64,000 nt of DNA from Methylobacterium sp. SyP6R (GCF_019216885.1 NZ_JAAQRC020000001.1:3330501-3394500), one strand, 5' to 3'; shown: positions 1-9,177, counted from the first letter of the stretch. A program made the numbers and translations. Notes: generated by a model from the sequence alone, not told the origin.

Positions 1-387
1 GAACAGCACCGCGGCGATGCCGTCGAGCTCCGGATCGTCCAGGATCATCCGGGCGAAGACGCCCTCGGTGACGACCTCGATCCGGGTGCGGGCCGAGACC
101 TTGGAGCCGAGGCGGACCCGCAGGCCCACCGTCTCGCCGACCGCCTCCCCCAGGGTCGCGGCCATGCGCTCGGCGGCCGCCCGGGCGGCGAGGCGGCGCG
201 GTTCCAGGAGAATGATGCGGCGGTCGCCGCGCCAGGGCGCCTCCAGCAGGGCGAGCGGCACCCGGGTGGTCTTGCCGGCCCCCGGCGGCGCCACCAGCAC
301 CGCGTTGGGCCGGCCGGCGGGGTCCGAAAGGAGCGTCGCGAGGTCGCCGAGGACGGCATCGATCGGCAGGGAAGGGACGGAGCGCAT
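1..387 (-). CDS. hrpB: ATP-dependent RNA helicase HrpB, N-terminal part
   Basis: The reverse strand from the ATG at 387 reads as the first 129 residues of a DExH-box helicase of the HrpB family and runs off the left edge. It begins [13 protein letters not shown], followed by a Walker A loop [10 protein letters not shown] at about residues 33-42 and the segment [19 protein letters not shown], which is the conserved LEPRRLAAR block of HrpB/HrpA helicases. It is probably an NTP-driven RNA helicase of unclear cellular role. Only the first part of the first RecA-like domain is in the window. Family call is firm; substrate is not known. Confidence 0.88.
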   Translation of the reverse strand, partial: MRSVPSLPIDAVLGDLATLLSDPAGRPNAVLVAPPGAGKTTRVPLALLEAPWRGDRRIILLEPRRLAARAAAERMAATLGEAVGETVGLRVRLGSKVSARTRIEVVTEGVFARMILDDPELDGIAAVLF

Positions 388-583
388 GGGCGCCGGGATG
401 GCGGAGCCCGCCGGGCGGCGCAAGCCCGGACCCGATGCGCCCCCGGCCGACCGACTCAGCCCGGCCGCGGGATCGGAGCCGAAAAGTTTCCCGAGGATTT
501 CTCGTGCCGCAGCGGAACCGGGTGCGAGACGAACGCTTGATGCACAGGTTGGCCGAGGGGGCCACCGTTCGGAGAATGCCTCG

Positions 584-880
584 ATGAAGTCCCTGACCCT
601 GGCCCTGGCGGCGAGCGTGCTGCTGGGCGGTCTCGCCCTGACCCCGGCCTCGGCCGCCGTGACCGGCCCCGCCTCGGCCGTGGCCGGGTCGGAATCGACC
701 GTCGAGCACGTCGCCATGCGCCGCCACTACCATTATCGCCACATGAAGCGGCACGACCGCCACATGCGCCGGCACATGCGCCGCAACCACATGCGGGCCG
801 GCGACCCGAACGCCCGCAACCCGTCGCGCCCGGGCTACCAGCAGCAGCTCGGCAACACCACCGGCGGCCCGCGCTATTGA
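584..880 (+). CDS. small secreted His/Met/Arg-rich protein
   Basis: A 98-residue protein starting [19 protein letters not shown], a clear Sec signal peptide with a likely cleavage after PASA near residue 24. The mature part is dominated by closely spaced His, Met and Arg ([18 protein letters not shown] near residues 53-70) and ends in a Gly/Pro/Gln-rich tail. No catalytic domain is visible. Short secreted proteins with such basic His-rich segments are common in Methylobacterium and relatives, but I know of no assigned function. The His/Met spacing would suit metal binding (copper or nickel), which is inference. A longer in-frame reading begins at 17 but overlaps hrpB in antisense and is rejected. 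Confidence 0.7.
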   Translation: MKSLTLALAASVLLGGLALTPASAAVTGPASAVAGSESTVEHVAMRRHYHYRHMKRHDRHMRRHMRRNHMRAGDPNARNPSRPGYQQQLGNTTGGPRY

Positions 881-1076
881 GCCCGATCGCGGGCGTGGCG
901 AACGCGCCCGCGACCCTGCGTCCCTTCGTCTTTCGGGTTACCCGGACATCATGTAGGGACGCAACTTGACGCTTGCGCGCGTGGCCGCGCCGGGCGAGGG
1001 GAGCCGGACCGGCCCCCTCGAACCGTGAGAGCCCGTCCGTGACCGCCTCCCTCCCGCCGCGCGGGACCGCCCGCCG

Positions 1077-1577
1077 ATGAGCCTCGCTTCCGTGAAGGCC
1101 GACCTCGCCGCCCGCGCGCCCGACCTCACCGTCCTGGAGACCGAGGCGAGTTCCGCCACCGTGGCGCTTGCGGCAGCGGCCCACGGCGTCGAGCCGGCCC
1201 GCATCGCCAAGACCCTGTCGCTGCGCCTCGGCGAGCGGGTGGTGCTGCTGGTGGCGCGGGGCGACGCCCGCCTCGACAACCGCAAGGCGAAGGCCGCGTT
1301 CGGGGTCAAGCCGCGGATGCTCGGGCCCGACGAGGTCGAGGCGATCACCGGGCACCCCGTCGGCGGGGTCTGCCCGTTCGGCCTCGCCACGCCGCTGCCG
1401 GTCTATTGCGACGTCAGCCTGAAGGCTTTCGACGAAGTGGTACCGGCGGCCGGCTCCCCCAACAGCGCCGTGCGGGTCACGCCGGAGCGCATGGCGGCGT
1501 TGACCGGGGCCGAATGGATCGATGTCTGCCAGCCGCCGGCCGAGGAGGGCGAGGCCGAGCCGGCACCGGAGGCCTGA
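1077..1577 (+). CDS. YbaK/EbsC-family aminoacyl-tRNA deacylase
   Basis: A 166-residue cytoplasmic protein of the YbaK/ProX editing family, which hydrolyses misacylated aminoacyl-tRNA (for example Cys-tRNA-Pro). Supporting segments are RIAKTLSLRLGERVVLLVARGD at about residues 42-63, LDNRKAKAAFG, and the hallmark ITGHPVGGVCPFG around residues 90-102. Length matches the family (150-170 residues). The C-terminal about 15 residues are an acidic Glu/Ala/Pro tail of no known role. It stands alone between a small secreted protein and a CorA-type transporter. The tRNA or amino-acid specificity cannot be told from sequence. Confidence 0.88.
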   Translation: MSLASVKADLAARAPDLTVLETEASSATVALAAAAHGVEPARIAKTLSLRLGERVVLLVARGDARLDNRKAKAAFGVKPRMLGPDEVEAITGHPVGGVCPFGLATPLPVYCDVSLKAFDEVVPAAGSPNSAVRVTPERMAALTGAEWIDVCQPPAEEGEAEPAPEA

Positions 1578-1723
1578 CGCCGGGTGAGAGCACCTTCGAG
1601 CGAAAACACGGACGGCTGTGGACCGGGCGTCATCGACAAGCGGGGCGCCCGTGACCTAGCTGTCACGGAGCCTTCAAGCGGCCGGGCCAGAAGGCCTCTC
1701 CCGCCCTCGCCAGAGACCGTCCC

Positions 1724-2719
1724 TTGATCTTCGTCCATCAGCCGAATGCCTGCGCCAGCACCGGTCAGCCGCTCCTCGAGCGGCGCCTGCTCGAGATGTC
1801 CGAGCCGATCCCGCCGGACGCGCTCTGGATCGACCTGATCGAGCCGACCCGCCAGGAGGACCACAAGGTCGAGGCGTTCCTCGGGATCTCGATCCCGACC
1901 CGGGAGGAGATGCAGGACATCGAGCCGTCCGAATTGCTCTACGTCGAGAACGGCGCCCGCTACATGACCGGGCGGCTCCTGTGCCGGGTCGATACCGACG
2001 ACGCGATGCTCACCGGCGTCACCTTCATCCTGCGCGACAACAAGCTCGCCACGGTGCGCTACGACGATCCGCAGGCGTTCCGGATGTTCGTCCACCGGGC
2101 GGCGCGGCCGGCCGGGGTGATGCTGGCCGGCGAGGCGATCCTGGCCGGGCTGATCGAGACCATCATCGACCGCGCCGCCGACGTGCTCCAGCTCCAGGGC
2201 GAGCGCATCGACCGGCTCTCGCGCCGGATCTTCGCCGAGCATTCCGATCCGAGTGCACGCAACGCCGAATTGCAGGACACCCTGCGGGCGCTCGGGCGCC
2301 ACAACGAGCTGCTGTCGCAGCAGCGCGAGAGCCTGGTCTCGGTCGAGCGCATCCTGCTCTCGCTCTCGGCAAGCTACCGGGCCAGCAAGGCCCCGCGCGA
2401 GGTCCGCGAGGAAATCCGCTCGACCCTGCGCGACCTCCAGTCGCTCGAGGAGCATGCGAGCTTCCTGTCGGGAAAGATCCAGTTCCTGCTCGACGCCACG
2501 CTCGGCCTCGTCAACCTCGAGCAGAACAACATCATCAAGCTGTTCTCGGTCATGGCGGTGGTGTTCATGCCGCCGACCCTGATCGCCTCGATGTACGGCA
2601 TGAACTTCAAGGTGATGCCGGAACTCGACTGGGGATTCGGCTACCCGATGGCGGTGGTGATGATGGTGGTGGCAGCCATCCTGCCCTATGCCTTCTTCCG
2701 CTGGAAACGCTGGCTGTAG
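1724..2719 (+). CDS. CorA-family magnesium/divalent cation transporter
   Basis: A 331-residue CorA-type channel protein, inner membrane, expected to take up Mg2+ or Co2+. The large soluble N-terminal domain is rich in helices (coiled-coil stretch about residues 150-260). Two transmembrane segments occupy about 271-289 and 300-325, with the YGMN signature loop at about 291-294. The C terminus is a short basic tail (FFRWKRWL). The start is probably the TTG at 1724 because the resulting MIFVHQ and the later WIDLIEPT fit the family N terminus; the first ATG (1796) would cut this off. A second, ZntB-like member lies at 59390-60436. Confidence 0.88.
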   Translation: MIFVHQPNACASTGQPLLERRLLEMSEPIPPDALWIDLIEPTRQEDHKVEAFLGISIPTREEMQDIEPSELLYVENGARYMTGRLLCRVDTDDAMLTGVTFILRDNKLATVRYDDPQAFRMFVHRAARPAGVMLAGEAILAGLIETIIDRAADVLQLQGERIDRLSRRIFAEHSDPSARNAELQDTLRALGRHNELLSQQRESLVSVERILLSLSASYRASKAPREVREEIRSTLRDLQSLEEHASFLSGKIQFLLDATLGLVNLEQNNIIKLFSVMAVVFMPPTLIASMYGMNFKVMPELDWGFGYPMAVVMMVVAAILPYAFFRWKRWL

Positions 2720-2730
2720 GGGGCACAGGG

Positions 2731-3459
2731 ATGTGCGGCCGCTTCTTCGCCACCTCCTCGCCCGACACATTTCGCGAGGCCTACGGCTACGACGACCGGC
2801 CGAACTTCCCGGCCCGCCACAACGTGGCGCCGACCCAGCCGGTGGCGGTGGTGACCTCCGAGCACGGGCGGCGGCGCTTCGTTCTGATGCGCTGGGGCTT
2901 TCTGCCGGCCTGGGTCAAGGACCCGGACGACTTCCCCCTCGTCATCAACGCCCGGATCGAGACCGCTTCCGAGAAGCCGAGCTTTCGCAATGCCCTGCGC
3001 TACCGGCGCTGCATCTTTCTGGCGGACGGCTTCTACGAGTGGCGCCGCGGCGGGCCCCGGGGCCAGGCGCCCTACGCCATCCGCCGCGCCGACGGCCGGC
3101 CGATGGCGCTCGCCGGCCTGTGGGAGACCTGGAGCAGCCGCGACGGCTCGGAGATCGACACCGCGGCGATCGTCACCTGCGGTGCCAACGGACTGCTCGC
3201 CGGCATCCACGAGCGCATGCCGGCGATCCTGTCGCCGGAGGGGGTGAATGCCTGGCTCGACATGCGGGACGTGGATGCCGGGCGGGCGGCCGCCCTGTGC
3301 CGCCCGGCGCCGGAGGAGTGGCTGGACTTGGCTCCCGCGAGCCGGCGGGTGAACGACGTACGCAACGACGGGGCGGAGCTGCTGCGGCTGGACGAGGATG
3401 AGCCGGTGGTGCCGAAGCCACTGGAGTCGAAGGTGGAGGCGCAGGGTCGATTATTTTGA
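2731..3459 (+). CDS. SRAP-domain protein (YedK/HMCES family)
   Basis: A 242-residue SOS-response-associated peptidase family protein, which in characterised members crosslinks to abasic sites in single-stranded DNA through the Cys exposed after Met removal. Seen here: MCGRF at the N terminus (Cys2), NVAPTQP near residue 31, the NARIET block, FYEW, and GIHERMP containing the catalytic His near residue 160. Start is the ATG at 2731, only 11 bases after the CorA-type gene, so the two may be cotranscribed. The C-terminal about 20 residues are charged and variable. It directly abuts the AT-rich islet, whose left edge begins just after the stop. Confidence 0.93.
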   Translation: MCGRFFATSSPDTFREAYGYDDRPNFPARHNVAPTQPVAVVTSEHGRRRFVLMRWGFLPAWVKDPDDFPLVINARIETASEKPSFRNALRYRRCIFLADGFYEWRRGGPRGQAPYAIRRADGRPMALAGLWETWSSRDGSEIDTAAIVTCGANGLLAGIHERMPAILSPEGVNAWLDMRDVDAGRAAALCRPAPEEWLDLAPASRRVNDVRNDGAELLRLDEDEPVVPKPLESKVEAQGRLF

Positions 3460-3494
3460 TGCATGTACTGTTACCGAAGGGGCGGATTTGGATA

Positions 3495-4499
3495 TCAAGT
3501 TTCTGGCATCTCAGGATGTGATGATTCAATGTGTTTTTGGTATTCAATTGCCAATAGTAATTTTTTTCCTGTATCTGTAAGTGTAAAATAGACCTCTGTG
3601 TGGGGCTTGCTAAATTCATGCTCCTGAACGTGGGTGATCCCTACCAATCCCCTGGAAGCATATTCTGCAAGAACATCAGATATTTCGATTCTCATGCCGG
3701 ATATTTCCAATTCCCCCGCCAGTCTTCTCTTAATATTCCATTCGGTGCTGCCTGTTGATAGTGCGCGACTAAGAATTAGAAATGTCTCCATCATAGAAAT
3801 TTCCGGTATTTCAAAATTATTGTCCTCGGTTTCTATGAATTCTGCCAATAACTTAGATTTTAAAGAATTAATATGAAATTGAATTTCTGCTGGTATCTTC
3901 AATGTTGTGTTTTCTCCCTCGTATCGATCAAGTTTCTCTTGTAATATGCGTTTTTCTTCTAATAGTCTAGACATCTCACTCAGCGCCAACGAAGTAGCAA
4001 CACTATCTGCCCTGACCCAGCCCGTCATGGGCCTCTCTCTGATAAGCTCAACTAGGCTCCCTATAACTTTTGTATTCAAGTCATCCACATTTCTCCAGTG
4101 TTTAACAAGTTTTTTCTCACACAAGCTTCTAAATTTATTTACCTTAGCAATTTTATCAAATTCTATTTTACTTTGAGGCCAGCTTTTTCTAGCGTCGGAG
4201 TGAAGTAAGAAAGAAATCGTGGGAATTTTATTTTTTATCGCAAATTCATACTCCATCTGGGTGTAACTTTTGCCTGTCTGACCTTCGGATCCATATCTTT
4301 CAGCCATTATTAGTACATAATAGTCAGACTCTAGTATTCGCCTCTTTATATAGCTCCACTGTGTTTCATCTCCAGCTTGAAATAACTCCATACCAATCGG
4401 AATATGGCCAAGATTTAATATTTGTTCGATCACCCCTCTTCGCTCATCTTGCAAATCAATAAATGTAGAACTTACGAAAACTTGATATTTTACATCCAT
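3495..4499 (-). CDS. DUF4062-domain protein, foreign AT-rich gene
   Basis: A 334-residue protein whose first about 150 residues match DUF4062: KYQVFVSSTFIDLQDERR at residues 4-21, IPIGMELFQAGDE, and SDYYVLIMAERYG, a pattern also seen in TIR-like signalling domains. Residues about 165-200 look like a coiled coil, and the C-terminal part (EISDVLAEYASRGLVGI, then YFTLTDTGKKLL) looks like a winged helix. DUF4062 often occurs fused to NACHT or other STAND modules in conflict systems; here no NTPase is attached. The gene is strikingly AT-rich and rich in AAA, ATA and TTA codons, unlike every neighbour, so recent transfer is likely. A role in defence is inference only. Confidence 0.8.
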   Translation of the reverse strand: MDVKYQVFVSSTFIDLQDERRGVIEQILNLGHIPIGMELFQAGDETQWSYIKRRILESDYYVLIMAERYGSEGQTGKSYTQMEYEFAIKNKIPTISFLLHSDARKSWPQSKIEFDKIAKVNKFRSLCEKKLVKHWRNVDDLNTKVIGSLVELIRERPMTGWVRADSVATSLALSEMSRLLEEKRILQEKLDRYEGENTTLKIPAEIQFHINSLKSKLLAEFIETEDNNFEIPEISMMETFLILSRALSTGSTEWNIKRRLAGELEISGMRIEISDVLAEYASRGLVGITHVQEHEFSKPHTEVYFTLTDTGKKLLLAIEYQKHIESSHPEMPET

Positions 4500-4586
4500 C
4501 TGGAGTGCTCATAATAATTCGATTTTGCTGTCATATTTGGTGGAGTTCTATGAAAAATTGCAAGAGAAATTTTATAGGGAAATAGT

Positions 4587-4617
4587 CGATCTCCGCCGCT
4601 ACCCAAGGCGGAGATCG
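4587..4617. terminator. perfect hairpin downstream of pheA
   Basis: An 11-bp perfect stem (4587-4597 with 4607-4617) with a 9-base loop lies 27 bases past the pheA stop at the right edge of the AT-rich islet. No clean U-run follows on the pheA strand, so this is a possible terminator or processing stem rather than a canonical terminator. Confidence 0.5.
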
Positions 4618-4643
4618 AGAATGCAGATTTTTAAAAAGATGGG

Positions 4644-5498
4644 TTACTCCGCCGGCGGCCGCGCGCTCTCCCGGAACGGATGGGCCGGATAGGTCCCGAT
4701 GATCCGGAACGCGTTCGAGAAATAGGCCAGCTCGTCGAGCGCACGGCGCAAGCCCGGTTCCTCCGGATGGCCGTCGACCTCGGCGTAGAACTGGGTCGCG
4801 GTGAACTGGCCCTCGACCATGTAGCTCTCCAGCTTGGTCATGTTGACGCCGTTCGTGGCGAAGCCACCGAGCGCCTTGTAGAGCGCGGCCGGGATGTTGC
4901 GCACCCGGAACATGAAGCTCGTCACCGTCGGGCCCGCATCCACCGGCGGCACCACCGGCTCGCGGGAGAGCACGACGAAGCGGGTGGTGTTGTGGGCCTC
5001 GTCCTCGACATCCTCCTCCAGGATGGAGAGACCGTAGATCTCGCCGGCGAGCCGCGGCGAGAGCGAGGCGCGCGAGCGGTCGCCGGCCTCCGACACCTGG
5101 CGGGCGGCGCCGGCGGTGTCGGGCGCGACGACCGCCTTGAGGCCGAGGCGCCGGATGATCTTGCGGCACTGGCCGAGCGCGTGGACGTGGCTGTGCACGG
5201 TGCGGATCTCCTCCAGCTTCACGCCCGGCAGGGCCATGAGCTGGAAGTGGATCGGCAGGAACTGCTCGCCGACGATGTGGAGGCCGGACGCGGGCAGCAT
5301 GTGGTGGATGTCGGCGACGCGGCCGGCGATCGAGTTCTCGATCGGGATCATGCCGAGCGCCGCCGCACCGTCCTGCACCGCCGTCAGCGCGTCCTCGAAG
5401 GTGGCGCAGGGCAGCGGCGTCCAGTCCGGATAGGCCTCCTGGATGATGATGTGCGAGTTGGCGCCGGGCTCGCCCTGGTAGGAGATGGTTCGGTTCAT
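4644..5498 (-). CDS. pheA: prephenate dehydratase
   Basis: A 284-residue monofunctional prephenate dehydratase, converting prephenate to phenylpyruvate in phenylalanine synthesis (cytoplasm). The catalytic half starts ISYQGEPGANSHI and includes GMIPIENSIAGRV and the NTTRFVVL block containing the conserved Thr-Arg-Phe (about residue 174). The C-terminal ACT domain (NIPAALYKALGGFATNGVN, then TKLESY) near residues 200-275 is the expected phenylalanine feedback site. No chorismate mutase domain is fused. It lies 19 bases downstream of kdsB on the same strand, so the two are likely one operon. Confidence 0.96.
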   Translation of the reverse strand: MNRTISYQGEPGANSHIIIQEAYPDWTPLPCATFEDALTAVQDGAAALGMIPIENSIAGRVADIHHMLPASGLHIVGEQFLPIHFQLMALPGVKLEEIRTVHSHVHALGQCRKIIRRLGLKAVVAPDTAGAARQVSEAGDRSRASLSPRLAGEIYGLSILEEDVEDEAHNTTRFVVLSREPVVPPVDAGPTVTSFMFRVRNIPAALYKALGGFATNGVNMTKLESYMVEGQFTATQFYAEVDGHPEEPGLRRALDELAYFSNAFRIIGTYPAHPFRESARPPAE

Positions 5499-5517
5499 CG
5501 CGGACGTGCTTTCGGGG

Positions 5518-6261
5518 TCAGTTCAGGCGCCGGGCGGCCAGGATGGCCCGGGCGCGTTCGAGATCGTGCGGCGTGTCGACGCCGAGCGGCACGTCGTCGA
5601 CCACCACGGCGTCGATCCGCATGCCGGCTTCCAGCGCGCGGAGCTGCTCGAGCTTCTCGCGCAGCTCGAGCGGGCTCGGCGGCAGGGATACGAAGCGCTC
5701 GAGCGCCCGGCGGCGATAGGCGTAGAGGCCGATATGATGCAGGAGCGGGCCGTCGCCGTACGGCGCCGTGGCGCGGGTGAAGTAGAGCGCCCGCAGCCGC
5801 TTCGGGCCGATCTCGGAGCCGACCAGCTTGACGACGCTGGGCTCCGTCCGCTCCTCGGGCCGGGTGATGACGGCACACAGCGTCGCGATGTCGACCGCAC
5901 GGTCGGAGAGCGGCACGACCGCGGCGGCGATCGCCGCCGGGTCGATGGTCGGCAGGTCGCCCTGCACGTTCACCACCACGTCGTGGCGCCCCTCCGGGTC
6001 GATCACCTCCAGGGCCTCGGCCAGACGATCGGAGCCGGACGGGTGGTCGGGCCGGGTCATCACCGCGAGGCCGCCCACGGCTTCCACCGCCTGCACGATC
6101 GCGGCCGTGTCGGTGCAGACCACCACCGGGCCGATGCCGGCCTCGATCGCCCGGCGCCAGACATGCACGATCATCGGCGCGCCGGCGATGTCGGCCAGCG
6201 GCTTTTCGGGCAGGCGGGTCGCCGCGAGGCGGGCGGGGATCAGGACGAGCGGATCGGACAT
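5518..6261 (-). CDS. kdsB: 3-deoxy-manno-octulosonate cytidylyltransferase
   Basis: A 247-residue CMP-KDO synthetase, activating KDO with CTP for lipopolysaccharide inner core assembly. Diagnostic segments are [19 protein letters not shown] at the N terminus, [15 protein letters not shown] near residue 70, VNVQGDLP near residue 98, and [10 protein letters not shown] near residue 175. Length fits the family (about 245-250). It precedes pheA with a 19-base gap; this kdsB-pheA pairing is common in related alphaproteobacteria. Confidence 0.95.
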   Translation of the reverse strand: MSDPLVLIPARLAATRLPEKPLADIAGAPMIVHVWRRAIEAGIGPVVVCTDTAAIVQAVEAVGGLAVMTRPDHPSGSDRLAEALEVIDPEGRHDVVVNVQGDLPTIDPAAIAAAVVPLSDRAVDIATLCAVITRPEERTEPSVVKLVGSEIGPKRLRALYFTRATAPYGDGPLLHHIGLYAYRRRALERFVSLPPSPLELREKLEQLRALEAGMRIDAVVVDDVPLGVDTPHDLERARAILAARRLN

Positions 6262-6543
6262 GGGGGGATGATTCGGGGCCGTGCGGGATTTGCTCTGTGG
6301 ATGACGGATTCGTCCGGCAAGCCGCGGCTCTTAGCAGTGCCGGCCGGGCTTGTCATGGCGGGCGGGCGCCCGGGCACCGTGGCACGGTCCACACGCCGGC
6401 GCTCTGCGACGAACCGACGATGTTTAGAGCCATTGTCAACGGTGTCGCAGAACGGCTAAGCACCGGCGGACCTTCAGAGCGGCGTGGGGACGGGCCGCTT
6501 CTCGAATCGCCCCTGCTCACCGGAGCATCGGAGCTGCCGACAC

Positions 6544-7083
6544 ATGGATTCCTTCGAGCTTAACAAGATCGCCGGCGCAGTGCTCGGCGCCCTGCTCCTC
6601 GCGATAGGGACGGGGTTCCTGGCCGAGCTGATCTACAAGCCGAAGCCGGCGGGTGATCGCGGCTACGCGCTGCCCGCTGCCGAGGAGAACGCCGGCGCCG
6701 CGGCGCCCGCCGCCGCCAAGGAGGAGCCGCTGCCGGTCCGCCTCGCCAGCGCCGACGCCACCAAGGGCCAGGCCGCGGCCAAGAAGTGCATGGCCTGCCA
6801 CAGCTTCGAGAAGGGCGGCCCGAACAAGGTCGGCCCGGACCTGTACGGCGTCGTCGAGCGGCCGAAGGGCAGCCACGAAGGCTTCAATTACTCCGCCGCC
6901 ATGAAGGCGAAGGGCGGCAACTGGACCTACGAGGACTTGGACCACTTCATCCACGGGCCGAAGGCTTTCGTGCAGGGCACCATCATGGCCTTCGCCGGCG
7001 TGCCCTCGGGCGCCGAGCGGGCCGACATCCTGGCCTATCTGCGCACCCTCTCCGACAAGCCGGTCGATTTCCCGAAGCCCTGA
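6544..7083 (+). CDS. membrane-anchored class I cytochrome c (CycM-like)
   Basis: A 179-residue protein with an uncleaved N-terminal membrane anchor (residues 9-31), an Ala/Pro/Glu-rich linker (about 40-65) and a periplasmic cytochrome c domain. The haem site is CMACH with Cys82, Cys85 and His86; Met148 in the GTIMAFAG segment is the likely second axial ligand. The layout matches CycM/cytochrome c552, which shuttles electrons from the bc1 complex to cytochrome oxidase. The start MDSFELNKIAGAVLGA is typical of this family. It is a single-gene unit: two rho-independent terminators follow directly. Confidence 0.93.
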   Translation: MDSFELNKIAGAVLGALLLAIGTGFLAELIYKPKPAGDRGYALPAAEENAGAAAPAAAKEEPLPVRLASADATKGQAAAKKCMACHSFEKGGPNKVGPDLYGVVERPKGSHEGFNYSAAMKAKGGNWTYEDLDHFIHGPKAFVQGTIMAFAGVPSGAERADILAYLRTLSDKPVDFPKP

Positions 7084-7111
7084 GCGGCGTCGCGATCACC
7101 GCATGGGCACG

Positions 7112-7137
7112 AGGCCGGGCGATAGCCCGGCCTTTTT
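7112..7137 (+). terminator. rho-independent terminator of the cytochrome c gene
   Basis: A 9-bp perfect GC-rich stem (7112-7120 with 7125-7133), GATA tetraloop and a run of five T that starts within the stem's last base. It lies 29 bases after the cytochrome c stop. Confidence 0.92.
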
Positions 7138-7145
7138 CGTCTGTG

Positions 7146-7170
7146 GGCCCGTCGAGAGCCGGGCCTTTTT
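7146..7170 (+). terminator. second, tandem rho-independent terminator
   Basis: A 6-bp stem (7146-7151 with 7160-7165), 8-base loop and five T. It follows the first terminator by 8 bases, insulating the next operon. Confidence 0.75.
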
Positions 7171-7266
7171 GCGTGAGGGGCCCCTGCGCCGACGCGCCCG
7201 GGTTGGCGGAGCCGCCTCCCGCGACCTAGAACGGGGAGACCTTTTCCACATGGAGGATCGCCCCGC

Positions 7267-9177
7267 GTGATCGCACGCCCCCTCACTCGCCGCACCGCCC
7301 TCGCCCTCCTGAGCCTCGCCGGCCTGCCGGCCGGGGCTCGAGTGTCCCGCGCACAAGCGCAGGGAGCGCTTGCGGCAGGCGGCACCAACGGCGACGGCTG
7401 GCGCCACGGCCTGTCGCTCCTCGGCGAGCCGAAATACCCGGCGGGCTTCACGCATTTCGACTACGCGAACCCCGATGCCCCTAAGGGCGGGCTGGTGCGG
7501 TTCGGCTCGCAAGGCTCGTTCGACAATTTCAACATGATCGTCGCCGGGGTGAAGGGCGACCTCGAGAGCCAGATCCCGCTGATCTACGACACCTTGCTCG
7601 CCCAGGCGCAGGACGAGGCCTCGACCTATTACGGCCTCGTCGCCGACGGCGTGAAGCCGGCCGCGGATCTCGGCAGCGTCGCCTACCGCCTGCGGCCCGA
7701 GGCGCGCTGGCACGACGGCAAGCCGATCACGCCGGACGACGTGGTGTTCTCCTTCGACGTGCTGAAGGAGAACAGCCCGCAATACGCCGCCTATTACCAT
7801 AACGTGACCAAGGCCGAGGCGACCGGCCCGCACGAGGTGACCTTCACCTTCGCGGAGAAGGGCAACCGCGAATTGCCCCAGATCGTCGGCCAGCTGCCGG
7901 TGCTGCCCAAGCACTGGTGGCAGGGCAAGGACGCGAGCGGAAAGACTCGCAACCCGACCGAGACGACGCTGGAGATCCCGCTCGGCTCCGGGCCCTACCG
8001 GCTCGCCCGCTTCGATGCCGGCCGCACCGCGACCTACGAGCGGGTGCCGGATTACTGGGGCCGCGACTTAGCCGTGAACCGGGGCGCCAACAACTTCGAC
8101 ACCCAGCGCGCCGAGTATTTTCGCGATGCGACGGTGATGATCGAGGCGTTCAAGGCCGACCAGTTCGACTGGCGCACCGAGAACATCGCCCGCAACTGGG
8201 CCACCGCGTATGACGGCTTCCCGGCCGTGCGCGAGGGGCGGATCGTCAAGGAGGAATTTCCGCAGGCCGGCATGGGCATCATGCAGGCCTTCACCCTCAA
8301 CCTGCGGCGCAAGAAGTTTGCCGATGCGCGGGTGCGCCGGGCCTTCATTCTCGCCTTCGACTTCGAGGAGATGAACCGCACTCTGTTCTACGGGCTCTAC
8401 AAGCGGGTCGATTCGTACTTCTTCGGCACCGAATTGGCCTCGTCCGGCCTGCCGGAGGGGCGCGAGCGGGCGATCCTGGAGAGCGTCAAGGACAAGGTCC
8501 CGGCCTCCGTCTTCACCACCCCCTACAAGAACCCGGTCAACGGCAGCCCTGAGGCGGTGCGCGCCAATCTTCGCGAGGCGGTGCGCCTGTTCCAGGAGGC
8601 GGGCTACGAGATCCGCGGCAACCAGATGGTCGAGAAGGCGACCGGCCAGCCCTTCACGGTCGAGTTCCTGGGCTACGACAACTCGGCCGAGCGGGTGGTG
8701 CTGCCCTATCGCGCGGCGTTGGAGCGCGTCGGCCTCAAGGTGTCGTTGCGGGTGGTCGATCCGGCCCAGTACCAGAACCTCGTCCGCAGCTTCGACTTCG
8801 ACGCGCTGGCGCTCAACAGCTGGGCCGAATCGCTGTCGCCGGGCAACGAGCAGCGCGATTTCTGGGGCTCGGCCGCCGCCGACCGGCCGGGCTCGCGCAA
8901 CGTGGCGGGCATCAAGGATCCGGGCATCGACGCGCTCATCGACAAGGTGATCTATGCCGGCGACCGGGAGGAGCTGGTGGCGGCGACCCGGGCGCTCGAC
9001 CGGGTGCTGCTGGCCCACGATTTCGTGGTGCCGCAATGGTCCTCGCCGGTGTCGCGGACCCTGCGCTGGAACCGCTTCGCCCATCCGGCAGTGCTGCCGA
9101 AATTCGGCGCCTCGGGCTTCCCGACGACCTGGTGGTACGACCCCGCGCTCGCCGCCAAGACCGGGGCGGCGCGGTGA
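7267..9177 (+). CDS. family 5 extracellular solute-binding protein (YejA-like), copy 1
   Basis: A 636-residue periplasmic binding protein of the peptide/opine/microcin C (Yej) group, starting from GTG. The N terminus has a twin-arginine-like export signal (TRRTALALLSLAG, then a hydrophobic stretch, cleavage likely near AQA). The mature protein carries HGLSLLGEPKYPAGFTHFDY and PDAPKGGLVRFG, typical of YejA, and the family 5 segment RWHDGKPITPDDVVFSFD. Likely ligand is an oligopeptide or peptide-like compound. It overlaps the next gene by one base (TGATG) and forms an operon with it and the permease. Confidence 0.92.
   Translation: MIARPLTRRTALALLSLAGLPAGARVSRAQAQGALAAGGTNGDGWRHGLSLLGEPKYPAGFTHFDYANPDAPKGGLVRFGSQGSFDNFNMIVAGVKGDLESQIPLIYDTLLAQAQDEASTYYGLVADGVKPAADLGSVAYRLRPEARWHDGKPITPDDVVFSFDVLKENSPQYAAYYHNVTKAEATGPHEVTFTFAEKGNRELPQIVGQLPVLPKHWWQGKDASGKTRNPTETTLEIPLGSGPYRLARFDAGRTATYERVPDYWGRDLAVNRGANNFDTQRAEYFRDATVMIEAFKADQFDWRTENIARNWATAYDGFPAVREGRIVKEEFPQAGMGIMQAFTLNLRRKKFADARVRRAFILAFDFEEMNRTLFYGLYKRVDSYFFGTELASSGLPEGRERAILESVKDKVPASVFTTPYKNPVNGSPEAVRANLREAVRLFQEAGYEIRGNQMVEKATGQPFTVEFLGYDNSAERVVLPYRAALERVGLKVSLRVVDPAQYQNLVRSFDFDALALNSWAESLSPGNEQRDFWGSAAADRPGSRNVAGIKDPGIDALIDKVIYAGDREELVAATRALDRVLLAHDFVVPQWSSPVSRTLRWNRFAHPAVLPKFGASGFPTTWWYDPALAAKTGAAR

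Larger units (their letters stand above)
3460..4643. other. AT-rich genomic islet inserted between SRAP and pheA genes
   Basis: Base composition falls abruptly right after the SRAP stop and returns to high GC at the pheA stop. The islet contains one gene (DUF4062 protein) plus short flanks. I see no transposase, integrase, tRNA gene or clear direct repeats at the edges, so the mode of insertion is unknown. Confidence 0.75.
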
